A stretch of 64,000 nucleotides of DNA from Astropecten irregularis. Lineage: Eukaryota > Echinodermata > Asteroidea > Paxillosida > Astropectinidae. Below are positions 48,001-64,000 of the stretch, piece by piece (position 1 is the first letter of the stretch; each line of letters starts with the position of its first letter). The stretch is taken from assembly GCA_963971285.1 (NCBI GenBank), contig OZ020252.1, positions 14,545,662 through 14,609,661 of the forward strand. The letters run 5' to 3'. The notes under the pieces are model-generated. The model worked only from the letters and a program-made list of their open reading frames with translations, was not told the DNA's origin and searched no databases. The position numbers and the translations under genes are program-made.

Positions 48001-48159
48001 GTGGAGATCCTACAGTCAGCTGATCAGGTCAACAGCGTCATCAACGAGCTGAAGGATGACCTCTGTCTCCTCAGTAGCGTCTTGGCCAAGGTGGCTCATG
48101 AAGCCGACGACCCACTGCAAAACAGTGTCGACACAGAGACAGGAGACTGCAAATCCTAA
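31980..48159 (+). CDS. TPH: Tryptophan 5-hydroxylase (serotonin synthesis)
   Basis: Fourteen exons: 31980-32132, 38636-38764, 39284-39467, 40084-40196, 41345-41412, 42142-42192, 42441-42539, 43157-43203, 43386-43521, 44374-44443, 45417-45473, 45865-45960, 47017-47150, 47940-48159. Phases agree throughout, giving 518 aa. It is a biopterin- and Fe(II)-dependent enzyme that converts tryptophan to 5-hydroxytryptophan, the rate-limiting step to serotonin. An ACT-like regulatory part ([34 protein letters not shown]) precedes the catalytic domain ([47 protein letters not shown]). Iron ligands His331, His336 and Glu376 sit in CCHELLGH and FFTIEFGL, all offset by 59 from human TPH1. Phe372 corresponds to TPH1 Phe313, where phenylalanine hydroxylase has Trp, supporting tryptophan specificity. 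The acidic first exon ([16 protein letters not shown]) is the least certain; the second exon also begins with ATG and would give 467 aa. Confidence 0.96.
32857..33220 (-). mobile_element. TTAA-type MITE, main family, in TPH intron 1
   Basis: A full-length copy from ttaaaggtagtatcatactt to accaaagtatgatagtacct then ttaa. A decayed partial relative on the other strand lies at about 32150-32460. Confidence 0.85.
33943..34158 (-). CDS. Candidate exon of an unknown acidic protein (weak)
   Basis: The minus-strand frame reads a serine/glutamate run ([13 protein letters not shown]), then [17 protein letters not shown] and a helical tail [19 protein letters not shown] before a stop at 33943. A possible acceptor (ctgccag) precedes it near 34156. 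The composition is protein-like, but no family was recognised. It could be the last exon of an antisense gene whose first exon is at 38112-38277; phases of the two do not join directly, so a missing exon or separate origin is required. Confidence 0.3.
   Translation of the reverse strand, partial: LVSASVVSESTTSESESESWVSEGEAKAANFEAGLESYNTGICRTVLEKLQFVIATRLSNGDWQRLIDAFQ
34403..34903. repeat. Direct repeat of about 120 bp in TPH intron 1
   Basis: The segment tcacgcttgtgaacattttg...tccgttcatttgt is present at 34403-34525 and 34785-34903 with very few differences. Between the two copies lies one copy of a separate repeat also found at 37062-37292. Confidence 0.85.
35141..35423. mobile_element. hAT MITE, copy 2, with 8-bp target duplication
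   Basis: The ends are CAGGCGCGGTTCTAGAG and TAGAACCGCGCCTG. The target duplication is cactaagt at 35133-35140 and 35424-35431. It is the same family as 3084-3393. Confidence 0.9.
37062..37292. repeat. Dispersed direct repeat of about 230 bp
   Basis: Starting gtcgagttgcacagccctga, this block matches 34541-34775 closely, including gacagggcgttctctctatt and gcctgtgtc(c/t)atttaagac. Both copies lie in TPH intron 1, 2.5 kb apart. No coding sequence is evident. Confidence 0.85.
38112..38277 (-). CDS. Candidate first exon of a cysteine-rich protein (weak)
   Basis: From an ATG at 38277 the frame reads [20 protein letters not shown], then [20 protein letters not shown] and [11 protein letters not shown], and meets a good donor (gtgagtata) after 38112. 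The CxxC start followed by a leucine-rich stretch recalls the N-terminal zinc-binding (ZAD-like) modules of some zinc-finger proteins. No zinc fingers were found downstream on this strand, so the gene may be broken or its remaining exons were not recognised. It lies 360 bases upstream of TPH exon 2 on the opposite strand. Confidence 0.4.
40372..40740. mobile_element. TTAA-type MITE, second family, copy 3
   Basis: It runs from taaaggtacattggttgatt through gtcatagaacaacactcaca to gttaccaatcctgtactgca. It lies in TPH intron 4. Confidence 0.7.
41643..41898. mobile_element. GGGGCCAATTTCAT-type MITE nested in another element
   Basis: The left end is ggggccaatttcatagagat and the right end is cctatgcaattggcccc. 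The inverted copy of ttaataaaaacaggattaac lies near its right side. It sits inside the GAGCC-rich element, in TPH intron 5. Confidence 0.8.
41971..42047. repeat. (CCTAAG/CCTGAG)n hexanucleotide repeat
   Basis: Thirteen or so hexamers of cctaag changing to cctgag form the expanded arm of the GAGCC-rich element. A similar 12-mer expansion occurs at the right window edge. Confidence 0.85.
42790..43133 (+). mobile_element. TTAA-type MITE, main family, 5'-truncated
   Basis: It begins inside the family at caaagaaatacagattcatt and reaches the normal end caaagtatgatactaccttt then aa. Only 24 bases separate it from TPH exon 8. Confidence 0.8.
43564..43985. repeat. 102-bp tandem repeat in TPH intron 9
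   Basis: About four units of 101-102 bases begin ggtgtgggtctgtgggatgg at 43621, 43723, 43824 and 43926. Each holds gaccagacctcagtgggagc and a donor-like cccaggtaatgg. Variation between units is low. Confidence 0.9.
44532..44657. mobile_element. Palindrome flanking a tRNA-like sequence
   Basis: The left arm gaggccaccgagctagctgg is mirrored by gctagctcggtggcc, and aaatcgaatccaatatcgtg by tattattggatttgattcac. Its right arm overlaps the 5' part of the tRNA-like sequence that follows. Confidence 0.65.
44646..44716 (+). repeat. tRNA-derived SINE head (tRNA-like)
   Basis: A box A-like tggcctagctgtatggc and a box B-like gggttcgaatcccacc give most of a cloverleaf with an actagt anticodon-loop region. 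The acceptor stem has a mismatch and weak pairs, and the sequence continues into a shared tail (gcatgtgattttttt). It is a SINE copy rather than a functional tRNA gene. Confidence 0.6.
45126..45370. mobile_element. Foldback of two tRNA-like SINE copies
   Basis: The left arm atgcaaattaggcttgccct and the right arm agggcaagcctaatttgcat are perfect complements. Inside, gctggctcaggtgggattcg faces cgaatcccacctgagccagc. The short loop holds ccctgcactagtaagcagga. The result is a near-complete hairpin of about 245 bases in TPH intron 10. Confidence 0.8.
46040..46900. repeat. About 121-bp tandem repeat, AGC-rich
   Basis: Units contain aaaacattaaccgctgcaga, recurring near 46341, 46462 and 46583, with many cagcagcag and caacag steps. 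On the minus strand it yields long leucine- and cysteine-rich frames that are artefacts of the repeat. It fills TPH intron 12. Confidence 0.9.
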
Positions 48160-48383
48160 AAGTCCCACGTCTAAAAGAGCTCTTTCGTTGGCCAGGATCA
48201 GCGAAAGATTTACTTCTCAAGCGAAATTACTTCTCAAGCAGCAGTAATTTTGTAAAAAGAGAGAAAAAGAAATTGATCAAAACACATTCGCTATCATTTT
48301 AGACAATGAGTACTTTTTTCTTTTCTTTTCCGCACTCTTTAAGCTTACCTTGTTATATCCAACTCCAGAAATTAAAACATCAG

Positions 48384-48546
48384 CAGCTGATTTCACAAAA
48401 CTTCGAATGTTGTGTGCGCAACACATTGTTGCGTAACTTACGCAACATTTGCATGCCTTTGGTTGCACAAGTTATGCCCATTTCACGAAACTTACGCAAC
48501 ATTTGTATGTTGTGTAAGTTATGCAACATTTCGTGAAATCGGCTGC
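48384..48546. mobile_element. Palindromic element with TGATTTCAC ends
   Basis: The arms are cagctgatttcacaaaactt and tttcgtgaaatcggctg, with internal inverted gttgcgtaacttacgcaaca-type blocks. It is about 225 bases beyond the TPH stop and so is probably within its 3' UTR. Confidence 0.65.
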
Positions 48547-48814
48547 AGGAGACAATTAAATGCATCAAAAAGACAATGTAGTTAATTATATAATTCACCA
48601 ATGATTAGAAAGAGAATTATTTAAAAGCATAATCTGCTAAAGTGTACAGTACGGATCACACATAGTTTATTTTCTTAATCGGCATAATCAAGTTATTACA
48701 AATTCATTACCAAAAAAATAATAATAATTGAAATTGGTTTTTGATAACTCTATATAAATATATATGTATATAAAAAATGCAGATATAGCACACACACAAA
48801 TCTCTATCACTATA

Positions 48815-49326
48815 CAGTGTGTCCCCAAAAAAACGATACCCATTTTCAAAAAATTTTGAAAAGAAATTGTATGTTTGTAGGTATTTGATTTTTAGTCTAA
48901 CGAATTCAATATCTCCCAGGCCATGTTCTGATGAAATTTCAAGGCAATCCATTCATGCATCACTGAGCAATTACTGATTGTCTGGAAAAGTCCATTTTGT
49001 TACCATTACAATTGAGTGCCAATGGTGGTCATCTTAACATTCTTAGTTGTGATCTGTAAATCTCCCCTCATTGTGGCCGCCCACATTCACTACACACAGA
49101 TCGCCACTAAGATGACCACAACTGTCACTCATTTGTAATGGTAGCAAAATGGACCTTTTCAAGACAATCAGTAATTGCTCGGTAATGCATGAATGGATTG
49201 CATTGAAATTTGCTCAGAATTTACCTAATGAGTGCATGCAATAGGCTAAAAATCAAATAGCTGAATCCTTACAACTTCTTCTCATATTTTTTTGAAAATG
49301 GGTATCATTTTTTTTGGGACACACTG
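48815..49326. mobile_element. Mariner-like foldback element with TA target
   Basis: The ends are CAGTGTGTCCCCAAAAAAA and TTTTTTTTGGGACACACTG, flanked by TA on both sides. The arms pair along most of the 512 bases (gatacccattttcaaaaa, tccattcatgcatcactgag, gtaatggtagcaaaatggac). No transposase frame is present. The TA duplication is the Tc1/mariner signature. Confidence 0.85.
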
Positions 49327-50106
49327 TAGTGCACGTTTTAGTCCCATACTTTGATTGGGTCTAAAAAATTAAACCAAAAAGCTTATTAGAAAATGCAGTT
49401 TACATGGTGCAAAGTCAAGTACTGATTTAAATTTTTAACAAGATTAGCATGAAGTACTGAGTATATACAGAAATAAAATCATTCCGTCACAAATTTCAAG
49501 GTTTCCTGACTAAAAAAACAAAAACACTCCTCACTTAGTGAATTAGTTTTTAGGAGGATATATTAAAGAATCTCTTTCAATATGATGAAAATTATGAAAA
49601 GAATCGGAATGAATTGTCAAATCTTAATAATATTGGTGAAAATTAATGCAATTTGCAAATCAAAATATTATATTTCATGGATCAAGTGAATACTCTAGGA
49701 TTTCAAGATCTATGATTTTACAATTTTCGAATACTTTATGATTTCTGTACAGTACAAAAAAAGAACTAATATTTGAGTTGGTAGTATTAATATAGCCTTT
49801 AAGAATTTCATTTGGTCTAGAAAACACTTCATATAGATCCGAGTACAAAATGGTTTTTCTGATGAAATATATTCAAACATTTTTTGGACAATCTCTTCAA
49901 TTACCATACTGAAATTGGAAGAAGTCTCTGAATTATACATTTTACCACAAATAATCACTGTATACAGAAAAAAACAGAAGATAATTGGCACTAGTATAAT
50001 AAATCTCAGAAAATAATCGAGTTGTTCGGATTCGGTCTATATTTGTACAGTGTTGTTATGTTTAGTATTGTATGTTTAATATAACTGTGTAACAGAGCAC
50101 CAACTT

Positions 50107-50460
50107 AATAAGGCCTAAAAAAAAAATTTGTTCTGTTGCCCTCAGCGACCGACCGTAAAATGCCAAAACTTTGGGTCGGGATTTGTTTTTCTTTTCTTTT
50201 TTCTCTGAGTCCTAAAGTATAAAAACTCACAATTTTTGACAGAAAATGTAAGATTGAGCAGTAAAAAAGCGTGTCTCCTCAAAACAACCCAAGACCATTG
50301 ATTTATAAGCCCTGGTGACCATACATCCTGTATTTATTCTTAAATGTTTGATAGACTGCCCCCCCCAAAAAAAAAAAATAAAATAAAAATCGACCGACCG
50401 ACCCAAAATTTTAATTTCTCCACTTGAGGGCAACACAACAAATTTTTTTTAGGCCTTATT
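50107..50460. mobile_element. Inverted-repeat element with AATAAGGCCTAAAAAAA ends
   Basis: The arms are aataaggcctaaaaaaaaaa then tttgttctgttgccctc, mirrored by gagggcaacacaacaaattt then ttttaggccttatt. Inside, two inverted ggtcgg/ccgacc blocks are seen. Confidence 0.8.
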
Positions 50461-51924
50461 GACTAATACATAGATTTGTGTGACCTATAGTTCAAGTTGA
50501 TAACTGGTCACATGCCCCACCCCTCCCGAAAGACACGCCCGACCCCACCCAATCTGAAGGGCGTTGTATTCTCCTCTGTTAAAATTATATAACCCCTATG
50601 GGAAAACGTTCCTGAATATAGTTTGTGCATCAATAATTTGCAACCATAATTTGCACACAAATTCCTCACTGACACCACTAAGTGACACTACTGTATTAAA
50701 AAGCAATGCATCCTTTTTCAATTTCAGTATGATTTTGACAGTTTTTCCTTTCCTATATCTGTGCTTGTACACAATTTACAAGACTTGATTAAACTTAATA
50801 TACCTTGTAAGACTAAATAGTCAACAATTCTGAGTTTCTCATTTTCCAGTTAAACACATTTTCTCATAGCAAACTGTAGACTTACCCACAGATGCACATG
50901 GTAAAACTTAGTTCAGTTAAACTGGCACATGTGCCACTTTTTGATAACAATTCAAACACAAATTAATCATTTTATTTGATTAGGCTATACTTCTTAATCA
51001 AAACTTGTGAATGAAACCAACTACAAATTTGACTTGTACCATTCACTCTTAGTTTTGAGGAGCAAAAAGAGGTCATTCGGTTTCATATTTCTTCAAATAA
51101 GCTGGTTTCAAAGAGTAACAAACGCCAAATGGCTGTTTCCAGTAAAAAAATAATAACTGTTTGTGTCACTTGGTGGTGTCCTAGACAAATTTCCCTCCAT
51201 ATTCTACATACTTTAAAATACAAACATGAAGTTTACAACCCATTAACAAAAAGTGTATACATGTTTTGCACATATCTGAGTATGAAAAATTCTACTGTAG
51301 GAAATAATAACAAATTGACAAATCCCAACCCCCCTCCCCGAAAAGGTTAAAAACCGACTTTCATATATAAAGTTCCCAAAACTATGCTATCTTGAAATTT
51401 CATGGACATGAAAGTCAATATAATAACAAATTTAATTATTATTTAATACTTATAAAAGCAATGCTTTTCCCTTTATCTGAAAAAATTCATAATAGCACAC
51501 AAAAAGCAATTATTTCCTGCTTAGTTCAACTTTTGTTCATTACAAAATAATTTGTACGAATCACCATGAGGAGAAGCAAGAACAAACAACAACAATAACA
51601 AAACAACAACAAACAACATCAAAACAACAACAAAAATTGTATTAAATAAGAAATGAATAAAATAAGTGTACATGTATTGAATGACATAATAATTGAGTGG
51701 GTAAGACTTCAAAGTACTAGAGATTACAGTGTATAACAATATTTAATATACACCCCCTGTATGTAAATTACTCCCACAATCACTTCATGTATAATGAACA
51801 AAATAATTATAAAAAACCTATAGATTTTCTTTACAAAAAACAATCACTTTATAAAAGGCATTATTAAAGGTATATAAAATACTATGATCTGTGAAATTTC
51901 AGGCACTGATGTGAATTTGTTGAC

Positions 51925-52030
51925 TTCTTGCATACAAAATTTAAAATGTTCTATCATACAAAATTTGAGATGGTCTATCATACAAAATTTGAGATGCTGT
52001 ATCATACAAAATTTGAGAAGTTCTATCAAA
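51925..52030. repeat. 24-bp tandem repeat
   Basis: Four imperfect units of tctatcatacaaaatttgag then atgg. Confidence 0.85.
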
Positions 52031-52965
52031 CTCTGCCATTCCCGGAGTAATAAGGCAGGAAACATATTGGTTAATACTGTAAGAATCACACAATTGGAAT
52101 AGTACATTCGATTCGGAAGATTTTGACGTGTGAATCCAGGAGGTAACAAATACTGGTCGGAACCAGTCACTGAAAGGCCAGGCTAGGCCCGGGCTTTGCT
52201 GGGGCTCTGTAGCTTCTGTAATCCAACTGTGATCATTGGCAGTACACTGTATCCATTTGAAGCTGACTAATAAACAGCCACATGTCAGACTTGATGTGGG
52301 CAGGTCTTCAGTCTAGCTAGGCCATCCATTGACTTGGCTTTATTGATTTTAAGCAGCTCTAGTTTATGGAAGTTCTAGGCTGAAGAAAGGAGGATTTCAG
52401 GCCTGAAGGCCTGGCCAGGCATTTCAACAACTAGGCCTGACCAGTATTTAAACGTTTTCTTCCTAACTGATTCCAAAATAAATATGAAAAAATAGAATAT
52501 TGTAATAACACACATGTTTGAGTTGACGTAACAATCATTACCTTCGAATCTTTATGACAATGAGTCAAGTACACAATTACAAAGGTCTGTGACTTTGCAA
52601 ATAATTTATACTTTTACAATAATCATGCTGCATATTCAAGGTGATAAACGATTAATGGCATAAATTATAATAAAAATGTGAATTGTTCTATATGATCATA
52701 CAAAAATGTATATTTATATACATGTACATATATCGATTTACATATTATATACACACAGATAAGATTTTTGACTTAAAAATTTTAATTAAATTAAAAATAA
52801 AATCACAAACACAAATTTTTGGTCAAGAACAGCAACTGCGTGCAACTTTGGCAACTTCAAAAGTTAAAAATAAAAAAATGAATTTCCTTGAAAGTAATCA
52901 ACGGATCCACGGATCAGCTCCTGAAGTACAAGTGTCTGCTCTGGTAGTAAGCAGGAGGGCCTACT

Positions 52966-53316
52966 TGGGCTCCAAGCCTGGGTTCCAAGCCTGGGTTCCA
53001 AGCCTGGGCTCCAAGCCTGGGCTCCAAGCCTGGGTTCCAAGCCTGGGCTCCAAGCCTGGGCTCCAAGCCTGGGCTCCAAGCCTGGGCTCCAAGCCTGAGC
53101 TCCAAGCCTGGGCTCCAAGCCTGGGCTCCAAGCCTGGGCTCCAAGCCTGGGCTCCAAGCCTGGGCTCCAAGCCTGGGCTCCAAGCCGGGGCTCCAAGCCG
53201 GGGCTCCAAGCCTGGGCTCCAAAGCCTGGGCTCCAAGCCTGGGCTCCAAGCCTGGGCTCCAAAGCCTGGGCTCCAAGCCTGGGCTCCAAGCCTAGTCCTC
53301 AAGCCTGGGATCCAAG
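52966..53316. repeat. 13-bp minisatellite (GGGCTCCAAGCCT)n
   Basis: About 27 units of 13 bases with few variants (gggttccaagcct, ggggctccaagcc, an occasional extra a). Since 13 is not a multiple of 3 and the unit has no stop codon, all frames stay open on both strands, creating long false ORFs rich in Gly, Pro, Leu and Trp. Confidence 0.95.
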
Positions 53317-54137
53317 TACCATCACAGATTTGCTGCTTGTGGTGCAGTTCTGTTTGTCATGCGGTTAGACACTCAAACACGGGGAAAGACCAAATACCCT
53401 CCAAATTATCAAACGGATGCAGATCCTGGCACATTGACGAATGGCAAGTTCAAAATCAAAATCATATATCTAATCATTAATACACACATTCTGCCCCGAT
53501 TCAAAGCACACATTGAAATGAATAAAGAAATAATGATGAGGTAGCACTTAAAGACTAACTAGGTGATATAAGCCTTCGTAGTAACAAGTACTTCATCAGA
53601 TGTAGAATGACTAGCACAACAGTTCAGCTGCCTCAATATCTCCGGCGGGAAAAAAAAAAGACTTTGCATTGGTTCTGATTGTAACACACAAGATAATGAA
53701 ATAGCACAAACAAACTGCATTTTATCTGCTTGACACATGCCTTCAAGCATGTGACTCCAAAAAAACCCCAAAAAACCCCCAAAACATACATGACTACTCT
53801 ACAGTAACTGGACGCATTAAGGTAATCTCCAAGATCGAGAAAAAACCTACATGAACACAACTTAATTTCTTTGGTAAGACTATGAGTTGAGTGATAAAGG
53901 CAAATTGCTCAGACCAAAAAGGACTATTAAATCTACAAAGTGTTTGAATAGTACTCATAATTCTATATTACAACTGAAAGAATAATTTCTGGCATCATAC
54001 AAACAGTACTTTTCATTTTGCATCAATTACTGTAAAAAAAAAGATATAAATGAAGGTTTGAAGTAAATAAATTCTATAAAATTTTGAAAAATCCAAGTTC
54101 TAGGCAATATCTCTCAATTCATACCTATGCCTGATCT

Positions 54138-54363
54138 GGGGCCAATTTCATAAAACTGTTAAGCACAAAAAATTGCTTAGCACAAAAATGTCTCGCCCAA
54201 TAAAACAAACCACCATTAAAAATTCCATTTGATATTCATGGTCAGCCGAACAACAGCCACAGAACAATCACAAGTGATACACAACACATGAAAATTTGGT
54301 TGTTAACCCTGTTTTTACAGAAATGTCATGCTTAGCAAATGTTTGTTTTATGAAATTGGCCCC
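54138..54363. mobile_element. GGGGCCAATTTCAT-type palindromic MITE
   Basis: The ends are ggggccaatttcataaaact and gttttatgaaattggcccc, with internal gatattcatggtcagc and gttaaccctgtttttac. It is the same family as 5738-5971 and 41643-41898. Confidence 0.8.
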
Positions 54364-54518
54364 TAGACTCTATGTTTTATATATATATATATCTTAAATG
54401 GCTTTTTATAAAATACTAGAAATAACAAAATCTTAAAGACATATTTTAGTTGGTTTTGAGTGGTCAATTCATTTGGGAAGTCAGTACGGTAACCTTTGAC
54501 CTGGCATGCAGAATCTCT

Positions 54519-54701
54519 GGCTGCGTTCGAGCGGTTACTCCAGGTAACACGAGTATGATGCGTGTGCAATACTCTCCGGTGCAGGAGTATGCTCCCCAAA
54601 TCTAGAGCGTATACTCTCGCTGACCCGAGTGTTGTACTCCAGCTGTTCGGGCATTCAGGAGAACACTCGTGTTAACGCGAGTAGCTCGCTCGAACGCAGC
54701 C
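54519..54701. mobile_element. Inverted-repeat element with GGCTGCGTTCGAGCG ends
   Basis: The left arm ggctgcgttcgagcggttac faces agctcgctcgaacgcagcc. Inner motifs taacacgagt and actcgtgtta are also paired. Confidence 0.75.
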
Positions 54702-54922
54702 TCTAAGGACGTCCGCAAGATGTGTGTGGTTGCTAGTGACCACTGACCCGTCAGCAGACTGGACAATAGACACCAGGTGGGTACTTATGCCTTGTCAAAC
54801 TGACCCTAGCAATGGTTGGACACTCCCATGGGTCTCCGAGGCTCTCTGCTCTCTAAGACAACGTGGAAATTATCTTAGAGCACAAGATGACCACGGTGTG
54901 AATGTACAAGGCATGCAACTTT

Positions 54923-55072
54923 AATAGCGCTCCGCGCTAAAAATAGCACCGGATCTCAGACAAACATTGCAACCATGCAAACGTGTGTGCATGCATGTAC
55001 ACACTACATGTGTGAGACAATGTTTGTCTGACATCCGGGGATTTTGTGACGTCATTAGTGCGGAGCGCTATT
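54923..55072. mobile_element. Inverted-repeat element with AATAGCGCTCCGCGC ends
   Basis: The left arm aatagcgctccgcgctaa faces tagtgcggagcgctatt. The inner pair is agacaaacattg and caatgtttgtct. Confidence 0.75.
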
Positions 55073-55375
55073 TGTAACTAACGTGCAAGGTTTAACACAA
55101 AATTTTCTGCAATAGTCAGAGCAGACATTCAATAATAGGAACAGACAGTCGACTCGTACACGAAAAAGCAAACTGATTTTGCAAACTGTCCCACAATGCA
55201 CTTCTCGTATACCTTCACTGCAACACTTCCGGCCTATCCCCCAAGAGGGTCCACCGTATGCGACATAGTATGTCAGTAATCCTCACCATGAAGTGAAGGT
55301 TCAAAATACAACTTCTTCTCAGGTCAAAGGTCATGGCAACATTCCAGATGGCATCCAGACTGTCAATTAGCCAAG

Positions 55376-55524
55376 GGGTTGATTTCACCAAACTCATTTT
55401 TAACTTACAATCAATCGTAAGGACTTATGATGCATTTCAGTCTTATGAAGGACATGCACCTACGATGGATTATCTTTCGTAACGTGAGTTACGATCGATC
55501 ATAGGACTTTGTGAAATCGACCGA
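55376..55524. mobile_element. Palindromic GATTTCAC element, related to 35776-35912
   Basis: The ends are gggttgatttcaccaaactc and tttgtgaaatcgacc, with internal acgatcgatcataggac and atgatgcatttcagtcttat. The copy near 35776-35912 has the same ends and core. Confidence 0.65.
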
Positions 55525-55550
55525 AGGTAACAATACAGGAAAAAATGATA

Positions 55551-55736
55551 CAGTGGAATGCCGGTCCATACATGGAAATCACTATACCAAACATTTGGCT
55601 ACACCAAACATCATCCTTGACTCCCAATTTTTGTGTACAATACAAAATATGGTTCTTTAGTTCACTATAATGAACGACCATTAAAACAGACAATATCTGT
55701 GCATCCCGCCATGCTTGTTATAGCGGTGTTCCACTG
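55551..55736. mobile_element. Short mariner-like MITE, copy 3, with TA target
   Basis: The ends are CAGTGGAATGCCGGTCC and AGCGGTGTTCCACTG, flanked by TA on both sides. The core catccttgactcccaatttt matches copies at 2639-2820 and 7647-7800. Confidence 0.8.
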
Positions 55737-55969
55737 TAATAAGACAATCCTACAAAATGTCTATACGAAATCAATGTCTTTAAACATACCTTGATTGGAA
55801 TGGAGCAAGTTGTCAACATTTTCATGAATCCAGATGAGAGGCCCTTGGCCCCAAACAGAAATAAACACAAACAAAATGATAAACAAAAACAATAAACCCT
55901 TTGCGATGAGCAAAGATTCCTCCAGAGGGGGTTGGTACTGATGACAGAAGGGGGGGAGGGTCTGCTCGC

Positions 55970-63606
<7,637 letters not shown>

Positions 63607-63715
63607 CTGTGTGGGTGAAGGAGGCGATAGGTGAAGGTTGAACAAATTTGAGATGATATGGTCCCGGGATTTTTTCAACGGGAACGCTTTTTTTCATCAG
63701 GATGCAAAGAGCACC

Positions 63716-64000
63716 AGGGGCCTTTTCCAAACCTCGGCCTCCAGTTCCGGCTTCCATCTCTGTCATCCATATACCGAAAACATAGGTTGTGGTTTTTCAT
63801 TAAAGCTGAAGCTCTGTTTTCTTTTTCAAACCAGAGATTCTACTTCCGAACCAAAGCAAAAAGCCCCTATTTCGATACCCGTCATTTTAGAATGGATTAA
63901 AAAAAAATGAATCCTTATCCATGAAGCCTAAGCCGTAGCTGGAGCCTGAGCCAGAGCCTGAGCCAGAGCCTGAGCCAGAGCCTGAGCCAGAGCCTGAGCC
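63716..64000. mobile_element. Palindromic GAGCC-rich MITE, cut by the window edge
   Basis: It starts aggggccttttccaaacctc, contains ctacttccgaaccaaagc, and enters a 12-base tandem run of gagcctgagcca from about 63949 to the end of the window. The right arm continues outside. Confidence 0.75.

Larger units (their letters stand above)
48160..55969. other. Convergent intergenic region after TPH and the phosphatase
   Basis: An AT-rich region without a recognised gene. It should contain the 3' UTRs of both neighbours; a possible ATTAAA for TPH is at 48371. It holds inverted-repeat elements at 48384, 48815, 50107, 54138, 54519, 54923, 55376 and 55551, a 24-bp tandem repeat at 51925-52030 and a minisatellite at 52966-53316. 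The stretch 49330-51900 appears unique and non-coding. Confidence 0.5.

Noticed and set aside
52683..53480. A 265-residue open frame with GSKPGLQAW-type repeats, and three long frames antisense to it, which look like a repetitive secreted or collagen-like protein.
   Set aside because: They are produced by the 13-bp minisatellite, whose unit has no stop in any frame. There is no start context, splice sites or non-repeat domain.

Overview
The window is nuclear DNA from an invertebrate animal. All genes are split by GT-AG introns, there are no operons, and introns and intergenic DNA are packed with short inverted-repeat transposons. Gene content and repeat style suggest a marine deuterostome, most likely an echinoderm or other ambulacrarian. 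This is inference from gene content; no species-level marker was seen.

Five genes were assembled exon by exon with intron phases that agree at every junction. (1) NUP37, plus strand, 1564-5665, 7 exons, 321 aa. (2) A neutral sphingomyelinase of the SMPD2 type, minus strand, 8627-17905, 7 exons, 400 aa, including a 77-base exon. (3) An NXPE-family neurexophilin/PC-esterase protein, minus strand, 19880-23980, 4 exons, 601 aa. (4) Tryptophan hydroxylase, plus strand, 31980-48159, 14 exons, 518 aa, or 467 aa if translation starts at the second exon. (5) The 3' end of an R3-type receptor tyrosine phosphatase, minus strand, 55970-63606, with the last fibronectin III domain, membrane helix, one phosphatase domain and a YENI tail; its 5' exons lie beyond the right edge. 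Two weak candidate exons on the minus strand (38112-38277 and 33943-34158) sit inside the first tryptophan hydroxylase intron.

Layout: 1-1300 repeats with a nested hAT-like element; 1.5-5.8 kb NUP37; 6-8.5 kb intergenic repeats; 8.6-17.9 kb SMPD2 with tandem repeats, LINE remnants and MITEs in introns; 18-19.8 kb nested MITEs; 19.9-24 kb NXPE; 24-32 kb intergenic DNA with a 1.6 kb tandem duplication and a large foldback element; 32-48.2 kb tryptophan hydroxylase; 48.2-56 kb an AT-rich convergent intergenic region with a mariner-like foldback and a 13-bp minisatellite; 56-64 kb the phosphatase gene. The genes belong to unrelated pathways (nuclear pore, sphingolipid turnover, possible glycan acylation, serotonin synthesis, phosphotyrosine signalling), and nothing suggests joint function.

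The most informative non-genic content is the mobile DNA. Several elements can be delimited to the base by target-site duplications (8 bp for hAT-like, TTAA for one family, TA for mariner-like), often because one element has jumped into another. No undescribed multi-gene system was found; the most interesting items are the nested elements, the element-supplied poly(A) signal of NUP37, and the possible antisense gene inside tryptophan hydroxylase.
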